From UBA11996 sp964394975 (lineage in GTDB: Bacteria; Chloroflexota; Dehalococcoidia; Lucifugimonadales; UBA826), in contig CAYMZR010000044.1 in NCBI GenBank assembly GCA_964394975.1, positions 1 to 15,719 of the forward strand: 15,719 nucleotides of DNA, in the 5' to 3' direction. The notes beneath the pieces were generated by a model. That model did no database searches, was not told where the DNA came from, and worked only from the letters and a program-made list of their open reading frames with translations. Shown piece after piece: positions 6,727 through 14,557 of this stretch. The position numbers and the translations under genes are program-made. Position 1 is the stretch's first letter, and every line of letters starts with the position of its first letter.

Positions 6727-7647
6727 ATGAATGCTAATACTGTGAGAGAAAAGGCAACGGCCGTTCAAATGTTGGTATCTACTCTTGCAAAAATCACTGA
6801 CCTTCTGAAAATACCACTTCGTACAAGCAGCGGCCGAATAGGGTTGGCGATTTTAGCCGTTTATTCCATCGTAGTTATTTTTGGCCCATGGCTAACCCCT
6901 TATATTCCGACAGAATACGATTTGGACCATCGATTTGAATCTCCGTCCCTAAATCACCTTTTTGGTACCGATCATAATGGCCGAGACGTTTTAAGCAGGG
7001 TAATAGCCGGCGCCAGATCTATAGTTTTTATTTCTGTAATAGGTACAGCTTTGGGAATTTTCCTTGGAACTCTTATCGGTATCACGAGCGGATATCTAGG
7101 AGGATGGTTTGACCAAATAGCTATGAGAGCTATGGATTTTCTATTGTCCTTCCCATCCTTACTGTTAGCTTTATTGTTAATAACGATCGGCCTGCAAAGA
7201 ACATCACTAGACGAATCGTGGCTGATAATAGCTGTGATAGGAATAGCATTTACCCCTAATAACAGTCGTGTTATTAGAAGTGCTGCTCTCACAATAAAAC
7301 CACTAGAATTCGTTCAAAATGCACGACTCAGAGGGGAACCGTTATATCACATCGTGCTTAGGGAAATTTTGCCAAACATAGTTCCTGTAATTGGAGTCGA
7401 AGCAAGCCTCAGGCTCAGTTTCGCTTTATTGTTGACTGCATCTCTAGGATTCCTAGGACTCGGAGTGCAGCCACCAACACCAGATTGGGGGCTTATGGTC
7501 AATGAAAGCCGAACTCATTTATCTCTAGCACCTTGGGCCTCTTTGGCTCCCGCCTTCGCGATGGGCACACTTGTTATAGGGGTTAATTTATTCGCCGACG
7601 GTATCAGACAATCCCTTCAGCTCCCTGAGGATCGAGGTCAGAAGTAA
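6727..7647 (+). CDS. DppC/OppC-like peptide ABC transporter permease
   Basis: 306 residues. An N-terminal OppC_N-type segment holds a first membrane helix (about residues 37-57). It is followed by the family signature H-L-F-G-T-D-H-N-G-R-D-V-L-S-R (roughly 77-91), then the five-helix binding-protein-dependent permease domain. The EAA loop reads F-V-Q-N-A-R-L-R-G-E-P with L-P-N-I-V-P-V-I behind it. The ATG lies 1 bp after the stop of the DppB-like gene, and its own stop TAA shares a base with the ATG of the ATPase gene, so translation of the three is coupled. The partner permease, binding protein and ATPase are all adjacent. Confidence 0.94.
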   Translation: MNANTVREKATAVQMLVSTLAKITDLLKIPLRTSSGRIGLAILAVYSIVVIFGPWLTPYIPTEYDLDHRFESPSLNHLFGTDHNGRDVLSRVIAGARSIVFISVIGTALGIFLGTLIGITSGYLGGWFDQIAMRAMDFLLSFPSLLLALLLITIGLQRTSLDESWLIIAVIGIAFTPNNSRVIRSAALTIKPLEFVQNARLRGEPLYHIVLREILPNIVPVIGVEASLRLSFALLLTASLGFLGLGVQPPTPDWGLMVNESRTHLSLAPWASLAPAFAMGTLVIGVNLFADGIRQSLQLPEDRGQK

Positions 7648-9692
7648 TGAACAAAGAACCATTGCTTAAAGTAGAAAATTTATCAGTAACATTCTTCACA
7701 CCTAGAGGTACGGTTACTGCCGTAAGAGAGGCCTCTTTTGAGATTTCAAGAGGCGAGGTATTAGGAATTGTAGGAGAGTCAGGATGCGGTAAATCAACTA
7801 CGGCATTTGCTGTAATGGGATATTTACCAACGACGGCGGAAACAGGTGGCTCAATATCATTTGAGGGAAAGAACATATCATCCTTGTCCAAAGAAGATTT
7901 GAGGGAGTTGAGAGGCAACAGAATCGCCATGGTATATCAGGACCCTACCACATCGTTAAATCCTTCTATGAAAGTCGGAATTCAGGTCAAAGAAGTAATC
8001 TCAGAACATTTAAACCTAGACCAAACAGCTAGAGATGAAAAAGTGGTGGAATTATTTGAAAGTGTGGGATTAGCGGATGCAGACCAAGTGGGAGACAGAT
8101 ACCCACACGAATTAAGCGGAGGGATGCAACAGCGAGTGATGATTGCCATGGCTCTAGCCTGTGACCCTGACTTGTTAATAATGGACGAGCCCACAACCGG
8201 GCTCGACGTGACAACCGAAGCAACTATACTAGACCTCGTGGCAAGCTTAAAAGAACGTGTAAATGCAGGCATACTTTATGTCACCCACAATCTCGGAGTT
8301 ATCGCCCGAGTAGCCGATCGAGTCGCAGTTATGTACGCTGGCCAAACAGTTGAACAATCCAACGTAAGGGATTTATTTGCCTCTCCTAGGCATCCGTATA
8401 CCTCTGGTCTTCTGTCATGTGTTCCTAAACCACCAGGAGCCGGAGAGGTTTCCTCAAGATTAAAAAGAATCCCAGGATTTGTTTATTCATCGCAGGAATC
8501 TGACGTCAGTTCTTGTTTGTTTGCCGAACGCTGTCCACTTGCAGATTCAGAATGTAGGACATCTTTTCCCGCTCTTGAATTTATCAGCCAAGACTCTCAA
8601 GTGAGATGTTTTCATAGCGACAAAGTTGAACCAGACACATGGGGCGAAGCTGAGGAAAGGATAAGCCGTAAAGATGTTGCCAGCCCAACCGTGTTAACTG
8701 GGACTGGAATAACACACCAATATGGAAAGCGCCGAAAAAAATATATGGCTTTTGGACCTGACATAGATTTACCAGTCAGGGCCCTCAACAAGATAGATTT
8801 TGAAATGCCACAAGGCAAAACTTTAGGAATAGTAGGGGAAAGCGGATCTGGAAAATCAACACTAGCCCGAGCTGTGGTGGGCCTGATAAAGGCCCAAGAT
8901 GGATCGTTACAGTTGCACGGGAATGAATTAGATAAAACTGTCGAAAATCGTTCTAACGAAGACAAATCGGCGATACAAATGGTTTTCCAAAACCCTACCG
9001 CTTCACTAAACCCTAAACTCAAAATTAAAAAGACTCTAATTCGATCACTTATGCGTTTTTCAAAATTGACTAAACCGGAAAGTGAAGAAAGAGCTGCATC
9101 TTTAATGGAAGAAGTTGGGTTAGATCCAAGTTATTTGGAAAGACTCCCATCAGAACTTAGTGGAGGAGAACAACAGAGAGTTGCTATAGCCGGTGCCTTT
9201 GCCACAAACCCTGAAATAGTAGTGGCTGATGAAGCCGTGTCGGCATTAGATGTTTCAGTACAGGCTCAAGTCTTAGGCCTACTTGAAGATCGGCAGCAGG
9301 AATTAGGCAATTCCTATCTCTTCATAACTCATGACCTTGGGGTTGTGAGGTACGTTTCAGATGACATAATGGTGGTCTATGCGGGTCACATAGCAGAATA
9401 CGGACCTTCAGAGGCTGTCTTAAACAGTCCATCTCACCCTTATACTGAAGCCCTTTTATCGGCAGCCCCCATTCCAGATCCGTCTGCGAAACCTAATCCA
9501 CTCAGATTAGAAGGTACTGTCCCAACTATGCGTGAGGAGTTCCCTGGCTGTTTCTTTGCTAGTCGATGCCCTCGCAAATTAGGATCCGTCTGTGACACCG
9601 AAGCGCCACCAGTACAGAAAGTATCTGCCAATGAAACCCATGTAATAAACTGTCACGTCCCCGTGAAAGATCTAGGGGAAATTCAAGCCTAA
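7647..9692 (+). CDS. Fused DppD-DppF-like double ATPase of the peptide ABC transporter
   Basis: 681 residues holding two complete ABC ATPase units in one chain. Unit 1 has Walker A G-E-S-G-C-G-K-S-T (43-51), signature L-S-G-G-M (156-160) and Walker B with D-E-P (180-182). Unit 2 has Walker A G-E-S-G-S-G-K-S-T (397-405), signature L-S-G-G-E (504-508) and Walker B ending D-E-A-V-S-A-L-D (528-535), where the usual Pro after Asp-Glu is Ala. Each unit ends in the oligopeptide-transporter C-terminal extension with four Cys: C290, C296, C303, C321 and C635, C641, C649, C669. Such Cys sets bind an iron-sulfur cluster in at least one characterised dipeptide-transporter ATPase. The fusion supplies both ATPases, so the operon needs no further subunit. 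The Walker A Lys, signature motifs and Walker B acidic residues are intact in both halves, so both should be active. Confidence 0.94.
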   Translation: MNKEPLLKVENLSVTFFTPRGTVTAVREASFEISRGEVLGIVGESGCGKSTTAFAVMGYLPTTAETGGSISFEGKNISSLSKEDLRELRGNRIAMVYQDPTTSLNPSMKVGIQVKEVISEHLNLDQTARDEKVVELFESVGLADADQVGDRYPHELSGGMQQRVMIAMALACDPDLLIMDEPTTGLDVTTEATILDLVASLKERVNAGILYVTHNLGVIARVADRVAVMYAGQTVEQSNVRDLFASPRHPYTSGLLSCVPKPPGAGEVSSRLKRIPGFVYSSQESDVSSCLFAERCPLADSECRTSFPALEFISQDSQVRCFHSDKVEPDTWGEAEERISRKDVASPTVLTGTGITHQYGKRRKKYMAFGPDIDLPVRALNKIDFEMPQGKTLGIVGESGSGKSTLARAVVGLIKAQDGSLQLHGNELDKTVENRSNEDKSAIQMVFQNPTASLNPKLKIKKTLIRSLMRFSKLTKPESEERAASLMEEVGLDPSYLERLPSELSGGEQQRVAIAGAFATNPEIVVADEAVSALDVSVQAQVLGLLEDRQQELGNSYLFITHDLGVVRYVSDDIMVVYAGHIAEYGPSEAVLNSPSHPYTEALLSAAPIPDPSAKPNPLRLEGTVPTMREEFPGCFFASRCPRKLGSVCDTEAPPVQKVSANETHVINCHVPVKDLGEIQA

Positions 9693-9714
9693 GACACAAA
9701 AAGGCTATTGAAAA

Positions 9715-9728
9715 GTTAGTTTTCTAAC
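9715..9728 (-). terminator. Weak terminator-like hairpin between convergent genes
   Basis: On the minus strand GTTAG-AAAA-CTAAC is followed directly by TTTTC. The 5-bp stem overlaps the TAG stop of the dehydrogenase gene. It is short and AT-rich, so it may terminate only weakly. On the plus strand the same hairpin has no T-run behind it. Confidence 0.3.
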
Positions 9729-10482
9729 CTCTCCCGACGTAAGGCATCTGGGTCGCCATTATCGTAACGAACTGAATATTGGCGTCTAAAGGCAGGTTTG
9801 AGATGTATAGTACAGTTTCACCTACATGATCCACATTAAAAGTCGGTTCAGCCATCGTTTCACCGTTTGCTTGCAATACCCCGCCCTGCATCCTAGCCGT
9901 CATAGGGGTAGCCGCATTGCCAACATCAACTTGACTACACGCAATGTTGTATTTTCTACCGTCTAAAGATATCTGCTTTGTAAGACCCGTAATAGCATGC
10001 TTGGTCGTAGTGTAAGCAACGGCATCAGGCCTAGGAGTATAAGCAGAAATCGAACCATTATTTATGATTCTTCCACCTTGGGGAGTTTGATCTTTCATTA
10101 TTCTTATGGCGTGCTGTGCACAAACAAAACTACCTGTGAGGTTTGTATCCACCACCCGCTGCCAATCTTCCACTGGAAGATCTTCCATGTTCATTCTTGG
10201 CGATCCAATACCAGCATTATTGAAAAGTACGTCGAGTCTACCAAAAGTAGATTCTGTCTTCTTAAAAAGTTCGGCCACAGAATTTGGATTTCCAACATCA
10301 GTAGGAACGGCAATAGCCCGTGTATCATCCACTCCAGCTTCTGCTATAGTCTCTTCCAAAGGTTCTATTCTCCGGCCGGCCAAAACAACTGAGTACCCAT
10401 CGCTCAATAATTGCAATACTGAACTCTTACCAATACCTGTACCTGCTCCTGTGACCAACGCCACCTTACCATTCGATGCCAT
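9724..10482 (-). CDS. Classical short-chain dehydrogenase/reductase (SDR)
   Basis: 252 residues, the normal length of a classical SDR. The nucleotide-binding motif T-G-A-G-T-G-I-G lies at residues 11-18, the structural N-N-A-G at 88-91 and the active-site Asn region at N114. The catalytic triad is S144, Y157 and K161 (Y-T-T-T-K). A-G-R-R after the second strand (35-38) has Arg where NADP-preferring enzymes carry basic residues, so NADP(H) is plausible but unproven. It probably oxidises or reduces a hydroxy or keto group; the substrate is unknown. The start is well supported by AAGGAG (minus strand, complement of 10491-10496) 8 nt before the ATG. It lies downstream of the aminotransferase gene on the same strand, 119 bp away with two hairpins between, so it may have its own promoter. 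Confidence 0.92.
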   Translation of the reverse strand: MASNGKVALVTGAGTGIGKSSVLQLLSDGYSVVLAGRRIEPLEETIAEAGVDDTRAIAVPTDVGNPNSVAELFKKTESTFGRLDVLFNNAGIGSPRMNMEDLPVEDWQRVVDTNLTGSFVCAQHAIRIMKDQTPQGGRIINNGSISAYTPRPDAVAYTTTKHAITGLTKQISLDGRKYNIACSQVDVGNAATPMTARMQGGVLQANGETMAEPTFNVDHVGETVLYISNLPLDANIQFVTIMATQMPYVGRG

Positions 10483-10601
10483 GAATAGAACTCCTTATTA
10501 ATTGATTAGCTTTGAAAGTCTACCGGATATTATCTGCGGGGTCACCTTATGAATTTACAGTTATACTGGTACCCAGTAAGTAAGAATATATGAGGATTGC
10601 T
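10483..10601 (-). promoter_or_regulatory. Gap with two hairpins between aminotransferase and SDR genes
   Basis: Two perfect inverted repeats are present. ATTGCTT/AAGCAAT (10596-10602 and 10608-10614, 5-nt loop) overlaps the stop codon of the aminotransferase gene. TACTGG-TAC-CCAGTA (10564-10578) follows it on the minus strand. Neither has a T-run, so they could be 3'-end or processing structures. No convincing promoter for the SDR gene is visible. Confidence 0.4.
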
Positions 10602-11822
10602 TCAGTCAAGCAATTTCTCAAAAGCCTTTCTTAAGCGCGGCCCAACTTCATTCAATCTTTCCGTGCTGTTACCACTAAAAGCTAGTCTTATGTGGTTCTG
10701 ATGTAGAGATACATCTTGGTAAAACAAGGCCCCGTCAGGAAATATTAATCCTTCTTCTGCGGCAGATTTTGTCAATAACTCCGAATCAACTTTATTGCAC
10801 TTAGGCCACAAAAAAAACCCACCTTTGGGTTCAACAAAATCTAGGTAGTCAGGGCAATATTCTGCTAAGGAATCTGCCAACGCTCGACACTGAGATTTAT
10901 ATAAACCCCTCATCTCCTTCACGTGTTTTGAGTATTCTGCAGATTCGATGAAACTAGCAACAGCTGTCTGAATAAAAGGGGCGTTACCCATGTCTGATCG
11001 CGTTTTCCTCATGGCATCAATCGCCTCGTCTGAGCCTTGAAGCCACCCCAACCTTAACCCCGTGGCAATGGTTTTACTGAAAGTGCCCATTCTCATAACA
11101 CCCTCTCCACCATTTATAGAGTAAATATCCACTGGCGGCGATTCATCGAAAAACAGTCCACTGTATGTTGAATCCTCCAGTATCATAATTCCATTGTCCA
11201 AAGCCAATTGGGCAATTGATCGACGATTATTTTCAGTCATTGTAAAGCCGGTTGGGTTATGGAAATCATCTATCGTGTATATCGCCTTTACCACATCGCC
11301 ATTACTAAGCGAATCCGCAACTATATTTTCAATAGCTTGAATAGAAATGCCCTCTTCACCAAGTGGTATTTCTATAATCCTTCCCTGATATTTGAGGATA
11401 GTTTCTACGGTTCCTGAAAAACTCGGACCTTCCACTAGGACAATATCTCCAGGATTGATAAACGTAGCGCAAAAACTTTCCATACATCCTGAACTCCCAT
11501 TGAACAGTATGAAATTATCCGGAGTCTGCGGCAACGAGGTAAATCCGTGTATGGGGTCATTCAACAGTTCTCTAAGATCAGCCTTGCCTCGGCCATATTC
11601 GTATTCCATTTCAGTAAACTTACCAGAACGTAAAACTCTCGATATATGGTCAGCCATCGAATCCACCGGTATGCCCTGAGGAACTGGCATACCTACAGCA
11701 AGATCAATGGGATCCGGGTGCTCAGTTGGAATTTCCCATCTACTCTCTGATTCGACTCCTGCACCCAGTGCCTTAGCTCCGGTGGAAAGAATTTGTAAAA
11801 TATCGAAATCGGTGTCAGGCAT
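10602..11822 (-). CDS. Fold-type I PLP-dependent aminotransferase (2-aminoadipate / MocR-like class I/II)
   Basis: 406 residues, a full-length stand-alone aminotransferase domain with no N-terminal GntR helix-turn-helix. The PLP Schiff-base lysine is K250 in G-T-F-S-K-T-I-A-T-G-L-R-L-G-W, and R257 nearby contacts the phosphate. N189-P-T-G (189-192) and the E-D-S-T-Y stretch (D217, Y220) are the other cofactor-binding landmarks. Y-G-R-G-K (76-80) and G-S-S-G-C-M-E (109-115) match the 2-aminoadipate/aromatic aminotransferase subgroup. A C-terminal H-I-R-L-A-F-S supplies the substrate-carboxylate Arg. It should move amino groups between an amino acid and a 2-oxo acid; the true donor is unknown. 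The start is set by the divergent spacing and a weak purine run (AAGAGAGA, minus strand) before the ATG. It is divergent from the DUF1800 operon. Confidence 0.9.
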   Translation of the reverse strand: MPDTDFDILQILSTGAKALGAGVESESRWEIPTEHPDPIDLAVGMPVPQGIPVDSMADHISRVLRSGKFTEMEYEYGRGKADLRELLNDPIHGFTSLPQTPDNFILFNGSSGCMESFCATFINPGDIVLVEGPSFSGTVETILKYQGRIIEIPLGEEGISIQAIENIVADSLSNGDVVKAIYTIDDFHNPTGFTMTENNRRSIAQLALDNGIMILEDSTYSGLFFDESPPVDIYSINGGEGVMRMGTFSKTIATGLRLGWLQGSDEAIDAMRKTRSDMGNAPFIQTAVASFIESAEYSKHVKEMRGLYKSQCRALADSLAEYCPDYLDFVEPKGGFFLWPKCNKVDSELLTKSAAEEGLIFPDGALFYQDVSLHQNHIRLAFSGNSTERLNEVGPRLRKAFEKLLD

Positions 11823-11988
11823 TTAATCTCTCTTTATCCCAAATTGGCCTTCAATTGTACCTTGCAAGTTATCAATCAGATAGGCTTTAAATGAAAACAA
11901 AATACCCTTTCTTTAGAAACTATCTTGACTTTCGCTATAATGACCAAAAATTTCGTTATAATGGCAAAAAATGGTAAGGGAACATGCT
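11823..11988. promoter_or_regulatory. Divergent control region with duplicated -10 element
   Basis: About 166 bp separate the aminotransferase and DUF1800 starts. Just before the DUF1800 gene two adjacent 21-bp copies (11930-11950 and 11951-11971) match at 18 of 21 positions. Each contains a perfect TATAAT (11936-11941 and 11957-11962) preceded by TTTCG. TTGACT at 11925-11930 looks like a -35 but is 5 and 26 bp from the two TATAATs, so spacing fits neither. The region may hold two start sites, or the repeat may be an operator. No clear minus-strand promoter was found. Confidence 0.5.
11930..11971 (+). repeat. 21-bp tandem direct repeat, two copies
   Basis: Two abutting copies differ only at repeat positions 6 (C/T), 14 (A/G) and 16 (C/A). 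The conserved core is TTTCG-N-TATAATG followed by an A-run. A period of 21 bp is exactly two helical turns, so both copies face the same side of the DNA, as expected for cooperative protein binding. Confidence 0.75.
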
Positions 11989-13380
11989 ATGAAATCAGAT
12001 AGGAAACTTGTAGCGCATTTGATGAGGAGGGCAGGATTTGGAGCCACACCCAAAGAACTAGATGAGCTCACTTCCAGTAAATCATATGAGGAAATTGTAG
12101 AAGACCTAACCAACCCCGAAAAATTTGACCCTATTGACATGTCCTACGTTGAAAGATATTACACAGGAGAACCTGTAGCGGTGCATGTCGGAAAATGGAT
12201 CTACAGGATGGCTAATACTAAGAGACCTCTTGAAGAAAAAATGTCTCTATTCTTACACCATATTTTCCCTGTAGCTTGGGGTAAAAGTGAACACGGACCC
12301 TCCTTATATCGTGAGATAGAAATGTTCCGAGATAGTGGATTAACTAATTTCAAAAATATCTTACTAAACTTATCCAAAGATCCAGCTATGCTTTTTTGGC
12401 TGGATAATAACGAAAACCATAAAGACGAAATAAACGAAAACTATGGAAGAGAGCTACTTGAATTATTTTCCATGGGAGTTGGAAATTACACAGAAGATGA
12501 TATAAAGAACGCCTCTAGAGCCTTTACTGGATGGACTTTTAGACAACCACTGTCTTTATATCCGTACGGTCACCATCAAGCTGATTTCGAGTTTATCTCA
12601 GAAGACCATGATTATGATGAGAAAGAATTCCTCGGGCAAGTTGGAAATTTCAATGGTGAAGACATAATAGATATTATTGTCAAAGAAAAAGCTGCTGGCA
12701 ATTTCTTGTCCCGTCACCTATACAATTTCTTTGTAGAAGACGAGGTACAAGTCCCTTCATGGGAAACCGTAGACGCCAAAAACCCGCAGGCTATTGAGGA
12801 ACTTTCAACCGCCTATATGGAATCTGAAGGAAACATGCGAACTATTCTAAGCACGCTGTTCAATTCGGATTTCTTCAAGAATTCGATGGATTTACCCAAA
12901 GTAAAAAGTCCCACCGAACTTATAGTCGGTGTCATCAAGCAAACGGGTGAATTTGATTCTCCGACTCCAGGCATTCATGAATTCGCTGTAACAACTCTCA
13001 ACGGTTCAGCCTTCGAGGGTCCACTTGCAATCATGGGTCAAAGACTTATGAATCCTCCTACAGTAGAAGGATGGCACACAGGATCTGAATGGATTGATTC
13101 AGGAACCTTGAGTGAAAGAATTGGTTTTGTAGAAAAACAATTTGCGGACCCGCTAAAACCAGGCGTTTCAGAAATGGTGAGCAGAATCGGAAATTTAGAT
13201 GATAATCCCTCTGAATTGGTGGACAGATGCCTCGATTTATTGGGAGCCGTGAACGTTCGTGACGAAACATACAATTCCCTTAAAATATACGCTGAAGAAC
13301 TCAAGGAACTTGAGACCTCAGCAGGGGTACATAATCTTATCCAAATGACAGCTTCAACTGTTGATTATCAGTTCGCATAG
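11989..13380 (+). CDS. DUF1800 family protein, without export signal
   Basis: 463 residues from ATG 11989. An ATG six codons earlier (11971) is possible, but AAGGGA at 11976-11981 lies 7 nt before 11989, and the protein then begins K-S-D-R-K-L-V-A-H-L-M-R-R-A-G-F-G, the normal DUF1800 opening. The family hallmark N-E-N-Y-G-R-E-L-L-E-L-F (149-160), with V-G-N-Y-T-E-D-D and A-F-T-G-W behind it, is intact. The C-terminal R-L-M-N-P-P-T-V-E-G-W motif is also present. An in-frame stop at 11959 rules out a hidden N-terminal signal. Biochemical function of the family is unknown. It is nearly always paired with DUF1501, and the partner gene follows 22 bp later. Confidence 0.92.
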   Translation: MKSDRKLVAHLMRRAGFGATPKELDELTSSKSYEEIVEDLTNPEKFDPIDMSYVERYYTGEPVAVHVGKWIYRMANTKRPLEEKMSLFLHHIFPVAWGKSEHGPSLYREIEMFRDSGLTNFKNILLNLSKDPAMLFWLDNNENHKDEINENYGRELLELFSMGVGNYTEDDIKNASRAFTGWTFRQPLSLYPYGHHQADFEFISEDHDYDEKEFLGQVGNFNGEDIIDIIVKEKAAGNFLSRHLYNFFVEDEVQVPSWETVDAKNPQAIEELSTAYMESEGNMRTILSTLFNSDFFKNSMDLPKVKSPTELIVGVIKQTGEFDSPTPGIHEFAVTTLNGSAFEGPLAIMGQRLMNPPTVEGWHTGSEWIDSGTLSERIGFVEKQFADPLKPGVSEMVSRIGNLDDNPSELVDRCLDLLGAVNVRDETYNSLKIYAEELKELETSAGVHNLIQMTASTVDYQFA

Positions 13381-13402
13381 GAACAAGGAGAGGTAACTTA
13401 AA

Positions 13403-14539
13403 ATGACAATCGACGCCAGAGAAAAAACTCTTGTAGTTGTTCAATTGACCGGTGGTAATGATTTTATGAACACCGTGGTCCCATACACTAACGAGCACTA
13501 TTATGACGCCCGAAAAAAAATTGTTATAGGACAAAAGGATGTACTCCCAATAAATGAAACTTTGGGGATAAATAACAATGCCACTCCCCTAAAGAGATTG
13601 TTTGATGAGGGGAAAGTGGCAATTGTTCAAGGGATAGGATATCCAAACTCTAATAGATCTCATTTCAGAGGAATGGACATCTGGCACACGTGTGAACCTG
13701 ACAGAGTCGGCAGTGAAGGCTGGCTAGGTTTAGCTATAAAGGATCTAGATCCCAAAAGTGAAAATGTATTAACTGGTGTAAACATCGGGCAGGGTTTGCC
13801 CAGGGCAATGTCGGTGGCTGGTGTACCAGTGACCTCAGTGGGGGATCTAGAAAGCTATGGTGTTATGAACAAAATTGAACAGGAACGTCTTAAGGAAAGA
13901 TCACTGCAAGCCTTTAAAGATATATATGGCCAAGCGATAGGCAGTGGTCAAGTAGCAGAATACATTGGTAAGACAGGTTTAGATGTACTTAAAGGTGCAG
14001 ACCTTTTGGCCGACGTGGCCAGTAAGTATAAATCCTCGATCGAATACGCTGACAACTCTATAGCAAAAAGTCTGAGAGACGTAGCCCGCATACATTTCGC
14101 TAATTTAGGGACCAGAGTTTTTTATACTAATCATGGGGGATATGACACTCATGCAAATGAAATGCCTGCACATCCGAAATTATTGAACGACCTTAGTGGG
14201 GCCATATCTGACTTCATGGATGACCTCGAAGAACACAACGCCGCAGACGACGTAGCAATACTTGTTTTCACAGAATTCGGTAGACGGATGCGAGATAACG
14301 GAAGCGGCACAGACCATGGCTCAGGAGGAGGTGCATTCTTAATTGGCAAAAATGTGAAAGGCGGTCTGTATTCAGAATACCCCTCATTAAATCCCACCGA
14401 TTGGGAACATGGAGAAGACTTGAAACACACCATAGATTTCCGCGGCATCTACGGCACGGTGCTGGACCAATGGCTCGGTCTGGATGCGAGGCCGATTGTC
14501 AAAGGCGAATTTGAGCAGATAAAGCCTTTTTACATTTAA
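13403..14539 (+). CDS. DUF1501 family protein (alkaline-phosphatase-superfamily-like fold), without Tat signal
   Basis: 378 residues. The protein enters the domain at once: the core strand V-V-V-Q-L-T-G-G-N-D lies at 11-20. N-R-S-H-F-R-G-M-D-I-W-H (84-95), G-G-Y-D-T-H (245-250), E-F-G-R-R (291-295) and D-H-G-S-G-G (304-309) are the conserved polar motifs of DUF1501 and resemble the metal-binding loops of phosphatase/sulfatase-type enzymes. Many members begin with a twin-arginine signal. Here an in-frame stop at 13394-13396, 6 nt before the ATG, excludes one. The ribosome binding site AAGGAGAGG at 13385-13393 is strong. The catalytic role is unknown. It is co-transcribed with DUF1800 (22 bp upstream) and the NHL protein (18 bp downstream). 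Confidence 0.93.
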   Translation: MTIDAREKTLVVVQLTGGNDFMNTVVPYTNEHYYDARKKIVIGQKDVLPINETLGINNNATPLKRLFDEGKVAIVQGIGYPNSNRSHFRGMDIWHTCEPDRVGSEGWLGLAIKDLDPKSENVLTGVNIGQGLPRAMSVAGVPVTSVGDLESYGVMNKIEQERLKERSLQAFKDIYGQAIGSGQVAEYIGKTGLDVLKGADLLADVASKYKSSIEYADNSIAKSLRDVARIHFANLGTRVFYTNHGGYDTHANEMPAHPKLLNDLSGAISDFMDDLEEHNAADDVAILVFTEFGRRMRDNGSGTDHGSGGGAFLIGKNVKGGLYSEYPSLNPTDWEHGEDLKHTIDFRGIYGTVLDQWLGLDARPIVKGEFEQIKPFYI

Positions 14540-14557
14540 TTAATCGGGAGATCTACG

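Noticed and set aside
9997..10501. Two overlapping plus-strand frames of 131 codons each
   Set aside because: Both are shadows of the SDR gene, whose minus-strand product has intact cofactor and catalytic motifs.
11925..11941. TTGACT plus TATAAT as a standard promoter
   Set aside because: The spacing is 5 bp to the first TATAAT and 26 bp to the second; neither allows normal sigma70 contact.
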